A stretch of 64,000 nucleotides of DNA from Gemmobacter sp. 24YEA27 (GCF_030052995.1 NZ_JASJPW010000001.1:2904001-2968000), one strand, 5' to 3'. Positions 27,498 through 37,015 are shown, counted from the stretch's first letter. The notes: generated by a model not told the origin, from the letters alone. Translations and numbers: made by a program.

Positions 27498-28551
27498 ATC
27501 AGTTCGACCTCATGCGGCGGCGCAATTCTGCTTCGAACTTGGCCGGGCGGCAATTGCGACGAAGCTGCGAAGATCAACCGCGATCCGAGAGGATCTGCAC
27601 TGGTGGCCTGCCGCTATCGGTTTCCGGCTATGCGCTGGTGGGGACGCGGATCTCTGCGCCGCTTTGGTCGGATTGCAACATCTGATGGGGCATTGCGGGG
27701 AAGGGCCAAGCAAGATCTTTGGCGGCCTTTACGATTTGCTCGCCCGCGATCCTTGCCCCGAGGAATTGCGGCCGTTTCGCAGTATCCTGCAGCGCCACAT
27801 TCTGGAAACCTGGCCGCTCGCGCCGGGGGATGAGGTGCTCGGAGAACCCGTCCTGCACCCTGGGCGTATGGGGGTGCGGGCAGTGGCGCATCTGCTGCAG
27901 ATCCCAGAGACTGAGGTCATCGCGGCGATTGGCGAAGACCGCAGCTGCCCGCCGGAATGGAGGCTGATCGACAGGTCTGAAGCGAAGGCGCTTTTCCCGC
28001 CGAGCCTCGCCGAGCCTGAATTCTGCAAAGCTCTCTCGCTTTCAACCCGGCAGTTTGAACAAATGCGAGATGAGGGCTTTCTGCAGCCCGTTGAGGGCGG
28101 GTTCTGGGACGTTTGGGCGGCGCAGGATCTGATCGACGACCTGCTATTTGGGGCGGAGCCGATATCTTTCGCCCTGCATGACTGGTGCAGTCTGACAGAA
28201 GCCTCAGATCGCTTGCAGATGACATTTCCCAGGATCATCGATGAAATCCGCTCCGGGCGGATTGCCCGGGTTGGCAAATATGTGCAGCGGTCCGGTTTTG
28301 CCTCGGTCCTGATCAATCTCGGCCATGTGGGTCAGGAGGGCGAAGCGATTTCGATTGAAACCTTTGCCTTTTCGCTGGGGCTGCGCCCGGTTGAACTCAT
28401 CACCTTCGTCCGTCGCAACAAGGTCTCTTGTCAGCAGATGGCCGGGGCCCGGGGCAGCGCAAAGCTGCGAATGAGCGCGGCGGACAGGCAGGCCTTCCAT
28501 GACCGCTTCATTAGCTTTCGCGACTTGGGAATAGCGGCTGGTTTGGGATGA
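27498..28551 (+). pseudogene. fragment resembling TniQ-type transposition protein
   Basis: An open frame from just after a stop at 27496 to 28551 contains LQRHILETWPLAPGDEVLG and later LSTRQFEQMRDEGFL. This matches my recollection of the C-terminal half of TniQ/TnsD-like proteins (ILE-x-PLxPGDxVLGE followed by repeated winged-helix-like segments). The usual N-terminal TniQ region with Cys motifs is not visible, and no proper start codon precedes the conserved part (only a TTG at 27664). Surrounded by IS debris. Other possibility: an unrelated conserved hypothetical gene. Confidence 0.4.
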
Positions 28552-28753
28552 GACGTGCTTCAGGCCCTGCTTGATGAAAGCAGCATCGGGCCTGCGGGCG
28601 GCAGTGCGAGGATTTATTCCCGTGCTGAAATCAGCCAGCTGCTGCCCTGAATACCCCTTACCCGCAGATTTCACTTGACGCCCTTGCGCACACTATTCCT
28701 TACGTTTGCGCATGCTTCCCCTTTTTTTTGGCTCACTGGTTGCCAGCACCCGC

Positions 28754-30028
28754 TCAGCGCGGCCTGCCGCTGATCCAGACCGCGCGGATGGCACGGTCGT
28801 CGCCCATCATAACGGTGGGGAACAGCGCCTGCCAGAGGGTTTCGGCGCGGGCAGTGGCCTGGGCGATGGCCGGGGTGGAATTCAGGTCGATCACCGCCAG
28901 ATCGGCTTCCATCCCGGGGGCGATATTGCCGACCTGCCCTTCGGCATGCAGCGCGCGGGCCGAGCCGACCGTCGCCAGCCACCAGAGCTGCGCCGGATGC
29001 AGCGCCTCGCCGCGCAACTGCGCGACCTCATAGGCGGCGGCCATGGTGCGCAGCATGGAAAATGACGACCCGCCGCCGGTATCCGTGGCCAGCCCGACCC
29101 GCAAATGCCGCGCAAGACCCATGTCGAAAAGCCCCGAACCGATGAACATGTTCGAGGTCGGACAATGCACCAGCGAAGCACCGGCCTCACGCAGCCGCGC
29201 CTTTTCGCGGTCGGTCAGCCAGATCGCATGGCCGTAGACCGCGCCCTCGCGCAACAACCCCTGGGTCTCGTAAGTATCGAGGTAATCGCGCGATTGCGGG
29301 AAGAGGTCTTTCACCCAGGCGATCTCATCGGTCTGTTCCGAGAGATGCGTCTGCATCAGGCAATCGGGGTGCTCGCGCCACAATGTACCAAGTGCCGCAA
29401 GCTGCTCCGGCGTCGAGGTCGGCGAAAACCGCGGCGTAATCACATAGGACAGCCGGTCCCGGCCGTGCCATTTCTCCAGCAAGGACTTGCTGTCATCATA
29501 GGCGGATTGCGCGCTGTCGCGCAGGCCCTCGGGGGCATTGCGGTCCATACAGGTCTTGCCGGCATAGACCCGCATCCCCCTTGCCTGCGCGGCCCTGAAA
29601 ATCGCATCGACCGAGGCCGGATGGATCGTCGCATAGGAACAGACCGTCGTGGTGCCGCGCGCCAGCACCAGATCGAGATAGCGCCCCGCGATCTCCTCCG
29701 CATAGGCGGGATCGGCAAAGCGCATTTCCTCGGGGAAGGTATAGAGGTTCAGCCAGTCGATCAGCCGCTTGCCCCAGGAGGCGATGATCGCCGTCTGCGG
29801 GTAATGCACATGCGCGTCGATAAACCCGGCCGAGATCAGGCAGTCACCGTAATCATGCACCTTGGCGCCGGGATGGGCCGCACGCAGATCACCCGCCTGC
29901 CCCACCGCCCTGATCCGGCCCTGGTCGACCAGCACCGCGCCCTGGCTCAGATGCTGCGCCGCAGCCTCGCCGATCACAAAGGGGTCGCCGGTGAAACTCA
30001 GCACCTGTCCCAGCAAGAGATCCGCCAT
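28754..30028 (-). CDS. guaD: guanine deaminase
   Basis: Hydrolyses guanine to xanthine and ammonia in purine salvage/catabolism; a cytosolic amidohydrolase of about 424 residues. Metal ligands: DAHVHYPQ (H73, H75), QTHLSEQTDE, YGHAIWLTD, and the Asp in ATDTGGGSSFSML. The family-specific WLNLYTFPEE loop is present. I chose the ATG at 30028, preceded by GGAGAG, over an ATG seven codons upstream. Transcribed alone; no xanthine dehydrogenase genes in this window. Confidence 0.94.
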   Translation of the reverse strand: MADLLLGQVLSFTGDPFVIGEAAAQHLSQGAVLVDQGRIRAVGQAGDLRAAHPGAKVHDYGDCLISAGFIDAHVHYPQTAIIASWGKRLIDWLNLYTFPEEMRFADPAYAEEIAGRYLDLVLARGTTTVCSYATIHPASVDAIFRAAQARGMRVYAGKTCMDRNAPEGLRDSAQSAYDDSKSLLEKWHGRDRLSYVITPRFSPTSTPEQLAALGTLWREHPDCLMQTHLSEQTDEIAWVKDLFPQSRDYLDTYETQGLLREGAVYGHAIWLTDREKARLREAGASLVHCPTSNMFIGSGLFDMGLARHLRVGLATDTGGGSSFSMLRTMAAAYEVAQLRGEALHPAQLWWLATVGSARALHAEGQVGNIAPGMEADLAVIDLNSTPAIAQATARAETLWQALFPTVMMGDDRAIRAVWISGRPR

Positions 30029-30193
30029 TCGCCTCTCCGATCCGTTCACATCCTGTCAGCGAAACACCGCCACCATGTTACAATAAGCCGTCATCAGCGA
30101 AAGGAAATCCGCCGCTTGCCCCCTGTTTCCCGCATACGGCTTCCGGTAAACCCGGAGAATGCGGTGTCCGGAGAGTGCGGTGAAGGAGTGTCC

Positions 30194-31563
30194 ATGAGGG
30201 AAACGGTCCAGGAGCGCGACGACGAGGAACTGGCCGCCGAACGCCTGACCCAGGTGCTTGAAGCCGTTGCGGCAAAGGATACCGCGCGGCTTGATTTACT
30301 GCTTGATCCCCTGCACGCCGCCGATATCGCCGATATCCTTGAACAGATCTCCTCGGGGGACCGCAGCGGGCTGCTGGCGCTCTGGCATGGCGGCATCGAC
30401 GGCGATGTGCTGTCCGAGATCGACGAGTCGATCCGCGAAGAGGTTATCGAATCGCTGCCTGACAGCGTGGTGGCCGAGGCCGTTCGCGAACTCGACACCG
30501 ATGACGTGGTCGATATTCTCGAAGATCTCGACGAGCCCGCGCAGGAAAAAATCCTTGATGCGCTGGAAGATGCCGACCGGATCGCGGTCGAACAGGCGAT
30601 GTCTTATCCGGAGTATTCCGCCGGGCGTCTGATGCAGCGCGAGGTGGTGATCGCCCCGAGCACTGGAATGTAGGCGAGACGATCGACTTTCTGCGCGGTG
30701 CCGACTGGCTGCCCGACCAGTTCTATCATGTCATCCTCGCCGATCCGAGGATGCGCCCCATCGGCTATGTCACCCTTGGCCGCATCCTCTCGGCCCCGCG
30801 CGATGCAAAGCTGAAAGACATCACCGAAGAGAGTTTCCGCACCGTAAAGGCGACCGATGAAGAGGCCGATGTCGCCTATTACTTCAACCAGTATCACCTG
30901 ATTTCCTGCCCGGTGGTGGACGAGAATGGTCGGCTGGTCGGCGTCATCACCATTGATGACGCGATGAATGTGCTCGACGAAGAACATGAAGAAGACATGC
31001 TGCGCCTCGCCGGTGTCTCGGATGAGAGCTCGATCCAGGACGGGGTGATCGCGACGGTCAGAAGCCGCCTGCCCTGGCTGGTGGTCAATCTTTTCACCGC
31101 CTCGCTTTCCGCATTGGTGATTTCGCAATTCGAAGGGGTGATTGCCTCGCTGGTGCTGCTGGCGGCTCTGATGCCGATTGTGGCCTCGACCGGAGGGATT
31201 GCGGGCACGCAGTCGCTGGCGGTGGCGGTGCGCTCGCTTGCGACCCGCGATCTGACGCCGGCGAATGCCCGGCGGGTGATCTGGCGCGAACTCCGGGCAG
31301 GAATGGTGAACGGGATCTTCCTCGCGCTGGTTCTGGCCCTTGCAGCCGTAGTTTTCTTCCACGACCCCTGGCTTGGATCGGTGCTGGCGATGGCGATGAT
31401 CTGCAATCAGGTTGTGGCGGCAACGGGCGGGGTTCTGGTGCCACTTGCCTTTAACCGGATGGGGATGGACCCGGCGCTTGCCTCGGGAACCTTTGTGACT
31501 ACACTCACCGATGTGATGGGCTATCTTGCCTTTCTTGGCTTCGCTGCACTGGTGCTGTTGTGA
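30194..31563 (+). pseudogene. mgtE: magnesium transporter MgtE, single-base frameshift
   Basis: Mg2+ channel/transporter of the inner membrane. The N-domain (30194-30670) reads well to QREVVIAP, then a stop follows. Restoring one base in the CCCCGAG run at 30654-30660 gives IAPEHWNVGETIDFLRGADW and joins the second frame. That frame carries the CBS pair (…HLISCPVVDENGRLVGVITIDD) and about five membrane segments with the selectivity-type PIVASTGGIAGTQ motif. As written the protein is split after 159 residues. Start ATG follows AAGGAG. The gene ends in GTGA overlap with the next gene. Either a recent mutation or a sequence error. Confidence 0.9.
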
Positions 31564-32105
31564 AAGAACTCAAAGCTGAAATCCGCAGACAGGCGGCCGA
31601 AGCCCGCGCGCTTGCCTATGCGAAAGGGCAAGGTCAGGCAGCGGATCTGCTGGCGGATTATCTGGCGGCACATGCGGGCAAGGTGCTCTCGGGCTATATG
31701 CCATTCCGGACCGAGATCGACCCCCTGCCCGCCATGGCGGCACATCAGGGCCCGCTCTGCCTGCCGGTGATCGCTGGCCGCGACCAGCCGCTCAGGTTTC
31801 GCGAATGGAGCCCCGGTGCCCCCCTGATCGAGGGCACCTTCAAGGCGCTGATCCCGGCCGAGGGTGCCTGGGCGGAACCCGAGATCCTGATCGTGCCGAT
31901 GCTGGCCTTTGACGCCCGCGGCTACCGGCTGGGCTATGGCGGCGGCTTTTACGACCGCACGCTCGAAGCCCTGCGCGCGCGCCGCCCTACGCTGGCGGTC
32001 GGTTTCGCCTTTGACGCGCAGGAGATGGACGAGGTGCCGATCGACAGCACCGATCAGCGGCTCGACGTCATGATCACCGAAAGCGGCGTCAGGGTTTTCG
32101 GGTGA
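31560..32105 (+). CDS. 5-formyltetrahydrofolate cyclo-ligase
   Basis: Converts 5-formyl-THF with ATP to 5,10-methenyl-THF, returning a storage folate to the one-carbon pool. A 181-residue protein of the YgfA/FAU1/MTHFS family: N-terminal helix, PFRTEIDPLP, and the signature LAFDARGYRLGYGGGFYDR (about 119-137). It starts with GTG overlapping the mgtE stop (GTGA). Two genes further on, folate genes (formyl-THF hydrolase-like and aldehyde dehydrogenase) follow, so the neighbourhood has a one-carbon flavour. Confidence 0.93.
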   Translation: MKELKAEIRRQAAEARALAYAKGQGQAADLLADYLAAHAGKVLSGYMPFRTEIDPLPAMAAHQGPLCLPVIAGRDQPLRFREWSPGAPLIEGTFKALIPAEGAWAEPEILIVPMLAFDARGYRLGYGGGFYDRTLEALRARRPTLAVGFAFDAQEMDEVPIDSTDQRLDVMITESGVRVFG

Positions 32106-32659
32106 TCCGCGGCCTGGTCCTCGGCCTCTTCGCCGCGGGCCCCGCAGCGGCCGGCTGCTTCACCGCAGAGGACCTGCCCGCGCGCGCGGTCTATTCCGAC
32201 GGTGCCACGCTCGAATATCTCGACCTGACGGATGATGTGCTGACCTATCGCAGCGGCCAGATCACCTCGCGCCTGGCGGCTGGTCTCTGGCCGCTGACGA
32301 GCGAGGCGCCGGGCTTCCGGATCAGCTATGACTGGAACGCCCCCCTGCCCTTGCCCGGGCCAGAAGCGATCCGGGATCAGGGCGGCGAGATCACCCTGAA
32401 GGCCCGGATGACGCGGCAAAAAGCAGCGCCGGTGACAGTCTCGCTCACCATCCGGGTCCTGGGCGAAGAGGCGGTGACCTGGGAAGATTGCATCTATACC
32501 AGCTTCCGGATCCATAAGGTGATGACGGCGGCGGATGGCCGGAAGATGATGGATGCCAGGCTTTTGTTCGCGCCGTCGGCCATGCTGGCCATATCGACCG
32601 AATCCTTAGATCTGACGGATGATACATCGCGGGTCAGCCAGCTGAAATCGCTCGAATAG
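32102..32659 (+). CDS. periplasmic hypothetical protein
   Basis: A 185-residue protein with a short signal peptide (MIRGLVLGLFAAGPAAAGC; cleavage near AAA-GC, possibly a lipobox). The remainder is mostly beta-type with no recognised family. GTG start overlapping the upstream stop (GTGA), so co-translated with the folate cyclo-ligase. One pair of cysteines (C19 and one near 131) could form a disulfide. Confidence 0.6.
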   Translation: MIRGLVLGLFAAGPAAAGCFTAEDLPARAVYSDGATLEYLDLTDDVLTYRSGQITSRLAAGLWPLTSEAPGFRISYDWNAPLPLPGPEAIRDQGGEITLKARMTRQKAAPVTVSLTIRVLGEEAVTWEDCIYTSFRIHKVMTAADGRKMMDARLLFAPSAMLAISTESLDLTDDTSRVSQLKSLE

Positions 32660-32666
32660 CGCCATA

Positions 32667-33752
32667 TCAGCCGCGCGCGCGGAACACCTCGCGGATCGTC
32701 TTGACCTTACCCGGCTCCTTCACCTGATAGCCCGGCAGCTGCGAGATCTCGCGCGCGAATTCCGGCCCGCGCATCACCGCCAGCACCCGCTCCATCGCCG
32801 GGTGGTCCAGAATGCGGCGGTGGCAGATAAAGACGTAGTCTTCCGTCAGCACCGGCACGAAATCCAGCCCGAACTGCCGCGCCGCCGCCTCGACGCCAAA
32901 GGCCACATCGGCAAAGCCCGAGGCGACATAGGCCGCCACGGCCGCATGGGTGAATTCGGAATGCGAATAGCCGTTGATCGCCGCGCCCTGCACCTGGTGC
33001 TGCGCCAGCAGGTGATCAAACAGGATCCGCGTGCCGCTGTCGGGATCGCGGTTCACCAGCCGCACGCCTGAGCGCGTCAGATCATGGCAATGGGTGATCC
33101 CCAAAGGGTTCCCCTTTCCCACAATCAGCCCCATCTCGCGCGTCACGAATGAGATCACCCGATGTTCCTCGGGGTCAAGCCAGCCGCGCGTCATCGCGAG
33201 CGTGCGCGCGCGCAGCTCGCCCTGCGGCAAATGCATCCCGGCAAGATCACAGGTGTTTTCCACCATCGAAACCAGGGAGTTCGAATTCGAGACATAGCGG
33301 AAATCAACGCTGCCTTCGAAATCCCGCGCCAGCAGCTCGCGCAGTTTCGGCACCGCAAAGCCGTGGCTTGCCCGCACCCGGAGCTCGAGCCGCCCGCTGG
33401 CAAGCGTCTGGTTCACCTCGGTCTGGAGTTCCTGTGCCAGGTTTTGCAGCAAAGGCCGCAGCCGCGCTTCCAGCCGTTCCGCCGCCCAGACCAGCTTGTC
33501 GCCAAAGGCCGTCAGGCTGGTGCCGCTGCCCTGCTTGCGCTCCACAAGATCCGAGCCGAAAAACTCCGACCATTTGACCAGCAGATTCCAGGCATGGCGG
33601 TAAGACATCCCCGCCCTGGCCGCCGCGACCGAGAGCTTGCCGGTATTGCGAATATCCGACAGCAAGCCCAGCGTGATCTCCAGTCGCTCCTGGGTCTCAC
33701 GGCGCTGAAACGCCCAGACCGGCGCGATTTCAACCCTGACTGACCTGTCCAT
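32667..33752 (-). CDS. transcriptional regulator: ModE/LysR-type HTH plus periplasmic-binding-protein-like domain
   Basis: A 361-residue cytosolic regulator. Residues 15-115 form a ModE-like winged helix (GKLSVAAARAGMSYRHAWNL), and residues 120-350 form a PBP2-like ligand domain (ELRVRASHGFAVPKLRELL…, RLVNRDPDSGTRILFDHLL). This architecture is known from regulators near formate/molybdenum and one-carbon genes. It is divergent from the aldehyde dehydrogenase operon. A palindrome ATGAAC-TCCT-GTTCAT lies just before its own start and a near copy before the dehydrogenase start, suggesting autoregulation and control of that operon. Ligand unknown. Confidence 0.8.
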   Translation of the reverse strand: MDRSVRVEIAPVWAFQRRETQERLEITLGLLSDIRNTGKLSVAAARAGMSYRHAWNLLVKWSEFFGSDLVERKQGSGTSLTAFGDKLVWAAERLEARLRPLLQNLAQELQTEVNQTLASGRLELRVRASHGFAVPKLRELLARDFEGSVDFRYVSNSNSLVSMVENTCDLAGMHLPQGELRARTLAMTRGWLDPEEHRVISFVTREMGLIVGKGNPLGITHCHDLTRSGVRLVNRDPDSGTRILFDHLLAQHQVQGAAINGYSHSEFTHAAVAAYVASGFADVAFGVEAAARQFGLDFVPVLTEDYVFICHRRILDHPAMERVLAVMRGPEFAREISQLPGYQVKEPGKVKTIREVFRARG

Positions 33753-33755
33753 CTT

Positions 33756-33771
33756 ATGAACTCCTGTTCAT
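33756..33771. promoter_or_regulatory. operator candidate, perfect inverted repeat
   Basis: ATGAAC-TCCT-GTTCAT, four bases upstream of the divergent regulator's start codon. A near copy is at 33918-33933. Confidence 0.5.
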
Positions 33772-33917
33772 GTCTTTAACCTGCAAGTCCGGCACAAGCT
33801 TGCCGGACCTTGCCCGGCGAGTCATGTAACCCAAATCATATTCACATAATTTTTCACCGGAGTAAGCTTATTTTCATCAGGCGATTCCGGGGGGAGAGCG
33901 GATCGCCCGGTCAATAT

Positions 33918-33933
33918 ATGAACTGACGTGCAT
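33918..33933. promoter_or_regulatory. operator candidate, second copy
   Basis: ATGAAC-TGAC-GTGCAT, 15 bp before the aldehyde dehydrogenase start. It differs from the 33756 palindrome by one base in the arms. Confidence 0.45.
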
Positions 33934-33948
33934 ATGATGGAGGGAACT

Positions 33949-35405
33949 ATGCTCGACCAGAGAACCGGCGGGATCTATCCGCTGCTGATCGGCGGCGAGA
34001 CGCGGCCTGCGCTTTCGGGCCGCACTTTCGAGACGCTGAACCCCGCAACCGGCGCCCATCTTGCCCATGTGGCCGAAGCCGGGGTCGAGGATGTCAATCT
34101 CGCCGTCGCTTCTGCGCGCAAGGCGTTTGAAGAGGTCTGGGCCCCGATGCGCGCCGCCGACCGTGGCGCGCTTCTTCTGCGATTCGCCGAGGTGATCCGG
34201 AGCCACAGCGAAGAGCTGGTCGAGCTGGAAAGCCTTGATTCCGGCAAGCCGGTTTCCGCGATCCGCCGCCAGGATCTGCCGGCGGTGATCGATACCCTCA
34301 CCTATTACGCGGGCTGGGCCGATAAGATCACCGGCACTGTGACCCCTGCCCGCCCGGACGCGCTGACCTATACGGTGCGCGAGCCTCTGGGTGTGGTCGG
34401 CGCCATCATCCCCTGGAACTTCCCGCTGATGATCGGCATGTGGAAGATCGCACCGGCGCTGGCCTGTGGCTGCACGGTCGTGCTGAAACCGGCCGAGATT
34501 ACGCCGCTGACCGCGATCCGGCTGGGCGAGCTTGCGCTGGAAGCCGGGCTGCCGCCGGGTGTGCTGAATGTGGTGCCGGGCTTTGGCAAGGTTGCGGGCC
34601 AGGCCATCGTGGATCACCCCGATATCGACAAAGTGACCTTCACCGGCTCGCCGGTTGTCGGGCGCCAGATCCTGCAAGGGTCGGCCGGGAACCTGAAACG
34701 CGTGACGCTCGAACTCGGCGGGAAATCCGCCAATATCATCTTCCCCGATGCCGATATCGATGCGGCAGTGCGGGCGGCGGGTTCGGGGATCTTCTTCAAT
34801 ACCGGGCAGGTCTGCTCGGCCGGCTCGCGCATCCTCGTTCATGAATCGATCCATGACGAGGTGGCTGAAAAACTCGCGGCCCGGGCCAAAGGCATGCGGC
34901 TTGGCAACCCGCAGGAGTCGGGCACCTCGATGGGGCCGGTGGTCTCAGAAGTGCAGATGAACCGCATTCTCGATTATATCGAGATCGGCCGGGCCGAGGG
35001 CGCAGAGGTCGTGACCGGCGGTGCCCGCCACGGCGACCAGGGCTATTTCATCGAGCCGACCGTCTTCGCCAATGTCCGTCACGACATGCGTATCTCGCAG
35101 GAAGAGATCTTCGGCCCGGTCGCGGCAGTGGTCCCGTTCAAAGACGATGACGATGCGCTTCGCCTTGCCAATGGCACCGTCTACAGCCTCGCCGCCGGGG
35201 TCTGGACCTCTGATATGACCCGTGCCCACCGCTTCACCCGCAAGCTGAAGGCCGGCACCGTCTGGGTCAACACCTATGGCCCGACCGATATCCGCCTGCC
35301 CTGGGGGGCGTGCGCGATTCCGGTTTCGGGCGTGAACATGGCGAAGAAGCCATCGCCAATTTCACCGAACCGAAAGTGGTCTGGATCAATACCGGACCAG
35401 CCTGA
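33949..35405 (+). pseudogene. aldehyde dehydrogenase, C-terminal frameshift
   Basis: An NAD(P)+ aldehyde dehydrogenase of about 485 residues when corrected. Cofactor region PWNFPLMIGMWKIAPALA (156-173), FTGSPVVGRQ, general base E255 in LELGG, catalytic C289 in NTGQVCSAG. After GPTDIRLPWG the frame is lost in a G6 run at 35303-35308; adding one G restores VRDSGFGREHGEEAI… and a stop at 35405. As written the last 30 residues are aberrant. The ATG at 33949 has GGAGGG upstream. It is followed by a formyl-THF hydrolase-like gene; together they match the two catalytic halves of 10-formyl-THF dehydrogenase (ALDH1L). Confidence 0.88.
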
Positions 35406-35522
35406 CCTGCCCCCCTAACTCCCTGAAGCCTTTTCCCGAGGCTCACTTCGGGGTCCGTCTGACTGGTCACGGCCAGGGTGGCGGACCCCGCTTTTCCCCA
35501 AATTCCCATAAAGGATCTCCCG

Positions 35523-36485
35523 ATGCGTATCGCGATCATCGGCCAGCAGGCCTTTGGCAAAGCCGTTCTTGAAGCCTTCCTCGCGCGTGGCGATGATGTC
35601 GCCGCCGTCTTCTGTGCGCCCGAAAAGCCTGGTGCGAAACCCGATCCGCTGCGGCTTGCGGCCGAAGAAAAGGGGGTGAAGACCTTGCAGCTCCCCAATC
35701 TGACCAGCGACGCGGCGGCAGAGGCGCTGCGCGCGCTGGATGTCGACCTCGCGGTCATGGCCTATGTGCTGCAATTCGCGCCGCAGGGCTTTGTGACCAT
35801 CCCGAAACATGGCGCCATCTGCTATCACCCCTCGCTTTTGCCGAAATATCGCGGCCCAAGCGCGATCAGCTGGCCGCTGATCCGGGGCGAGACCGAAACC
35901 GGGCTGACGATCTTCCGCCCCAATGACGGGCTGGATGAGGGCGATGTCGTTTTGCAAAAGACCACTGCGATCAGCGCTGATGACACGCTTGGCACCGTCT
36001 ATTTCGACCGGCTCTTCCCGATGGGTGTGGCCGCGATGCTCGAAGCCGCCGACCTGATCCTTGCGGGAAAACACAGCGAGACCGTGCAGGATGAGGCCCT
36101 GGCCACCTATGAGGGCTGGTGCCGCGACCCCGAGGCGCGGATCAACTGGTCGGCCCATGCGATCGATATCCACAACCTGATCCGGGGATGCGATCCGGCG
36201 CCCGGCGCCTGGATGCTGGTCGGCGACGAGAAGATCCGCATCTATGACAGCCATCTGATCCCCGCCCGCCGCTTTGCCGATGTGAAAGGCAAGCCCGGCA
36301 CCATCGCCGGGATCGACGGCGGCAAGGTCCAGGTCGCGCTGCAAGGCGGTCTGATCGAGATCGGCCGCGTCCGCACCGCTCAGGGCGAGAAGCTCAGCGC
36401 GGCAGACTATGCCAGCCGCCTCGGCCTTGCGATCGGCGACCGGATCGACAGCCATAATACCGGGCTGCGCACCGCTGCCGAATGA
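35523..36485 (+). CDS. formyltransferase/hydrolase resembling the N-terminal domain of 10-formyl-THF dehydrogenase
   Basis: A 320-residue cytosolic protein of the methionyl-tRNA formyltransferase fold. HPSLLPKYRG carries H102 and NDGLDEGD carries D141, at almost the same numbers as the hydrolase domain of ALDH1L (H106, D142). The C-terminal OB-like domain (GKPGTIAGIDGGKVQVAL) completes the fold. Expected to release formyl from 10-formyl-THF; a true Fmt (tRNA formylation) is the alternative, but the adjacent aldehyde dehydrogenase and the SAISWPLI segment favour the FDH-like reading. Start at 35523 chosen for the AAAGGA site. Cotranscribed with the dehydrogenase. Confidence 0.75.
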   Translation: MRIAIIGQQAFGKAVLEAFLARGDDVAAVFCAPEKPGAKPDPLRLAAEEKGVKTLQLPNLTSDAAAEALRALDVDLAVMAYVLQFAPQGFVTIPKHGAICYHPSLLPKYRGPSAISWPLIRGETETGLTIFRPNDGLDEGDVVLQKTTAISADDTLGTVYFDRLFPMGVAAMLEAADLILAGKHSETVQDEALATYEGWCRDPEARINWSAHAIDIHNLIRGCDPAPGAWMLVGDEKIRIYDSHLIPARRFADVKGKPGTIAGIDGGKVQVALQGGLIEIGRVRTAQGEKLSAADYASRLGLAIGDRIDSHNTGLRTAAE

Positions 36486-36491
36486 CAAAAA

Positions 36492-36519
36492 ACCGCCCGG
36501 GCCTTACGGTCCGGGCGGT
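36492..36519. terminator. strong terminator hairpin
   Basis: ACCGCCCGGGCC-TTAC-GGTCCGGGCGGT, a 12-bp stem. On the minus strand it is followed by TTTTTTGTC, on the plus strand by CTCTTC. It can therefore end the rightward operon and is even better placed to end a leftward gene stopping at 36545. Confidence 0.7.
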
Positions 36520-36544
36520 CTCTTCAGCGACGATTGCGGGTCAT

Positions 36545-36640
36545 TCAGGGCTGCGGCATATCGCCCGCCATCATGCCGCCGTCAGGGTCGATGCAATTGC
36601 CCACAGCGGCGAGGCCATAGTCGCGGATCTGATCCATCAT
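36545..36640 (-). CDS. small ORF ending before a terminator
   Basis: A minus-strand frame ends ALWGQARAMMDQIRDYGL…, then DPDGGMMAGDMPQP and a TGA, 26 bp before a T6 terminator on that strand. The only in-frame ATGs are at 36640/36637, giving 31-32 residues, yet the frame stays open and protein-like upstream to about 36720, so this may be the tail of a gene whose start was lost. Not recognised. Confidence 0.3.
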   Translation of the reverse strand: MMDQIRDYGLAAVGNCIDPDGGMMAGDMPQP

Positions 36641-36689
36641 CGCGCGCGCCTGTCCCCAGAGGGCAGGCCCCCGCGCGAAGCCGATGGCG

Positions 36690-36979
36690 ATGGGCTGTTT
36701 CCTGATCGGATCGATGCGCTTGATCCGGCGGGACAGGCCGCCCTTTTGCAGCTGATCGGGGCGTGGCGCTCTTGTCCGGCCGTCTCCGAGACCGAGGTCA
36801 CGGCGTGCGTCCAGCTGGTGGCGACGATCCGCGCCTGTCGCGATTGCGCGAGCCTTTCGGCGGCGGGACGCAGGCGCTTTGCCGCCTCGCGCCAGGACAA
36901 GGCCAGTCAGAATGATGCCGATGGGCTGCGCAAATATCTTGCGCGTTTCGGGCTGGACCGGGCGGAGATCTGCGCCTGA
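36690..36979 (+). CDS. uncertain hypothetical ORF
   Basis: The frame open from 36482 to 36979 has protein-like composition only in its second half (DPAGQAALLQLIGAWRSCPA, and a C-terminus KYLARFGLDRAEICA), and its first 60 bases run through a terminator hairpin. A start inside 36690-36730 would have to be non-ATG. It is kept only as a possibility. Otherwise the 36486-37015 gap holds nothing else. Confidence 0.25.
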
Positions 36980-37015
36980 CCGGCGCCTGAAAGCCCGGTC
37001 CGGAAACCCCTGTGG

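Noticed and set aside
29105..30673. Long plus-strand frame opposite guanine deaminase
   Set aside because: Its first 360 codons are the antisense of guaD; only the part from the ATG at 30194, with a good ribosome binding site, is the real mgtE start.
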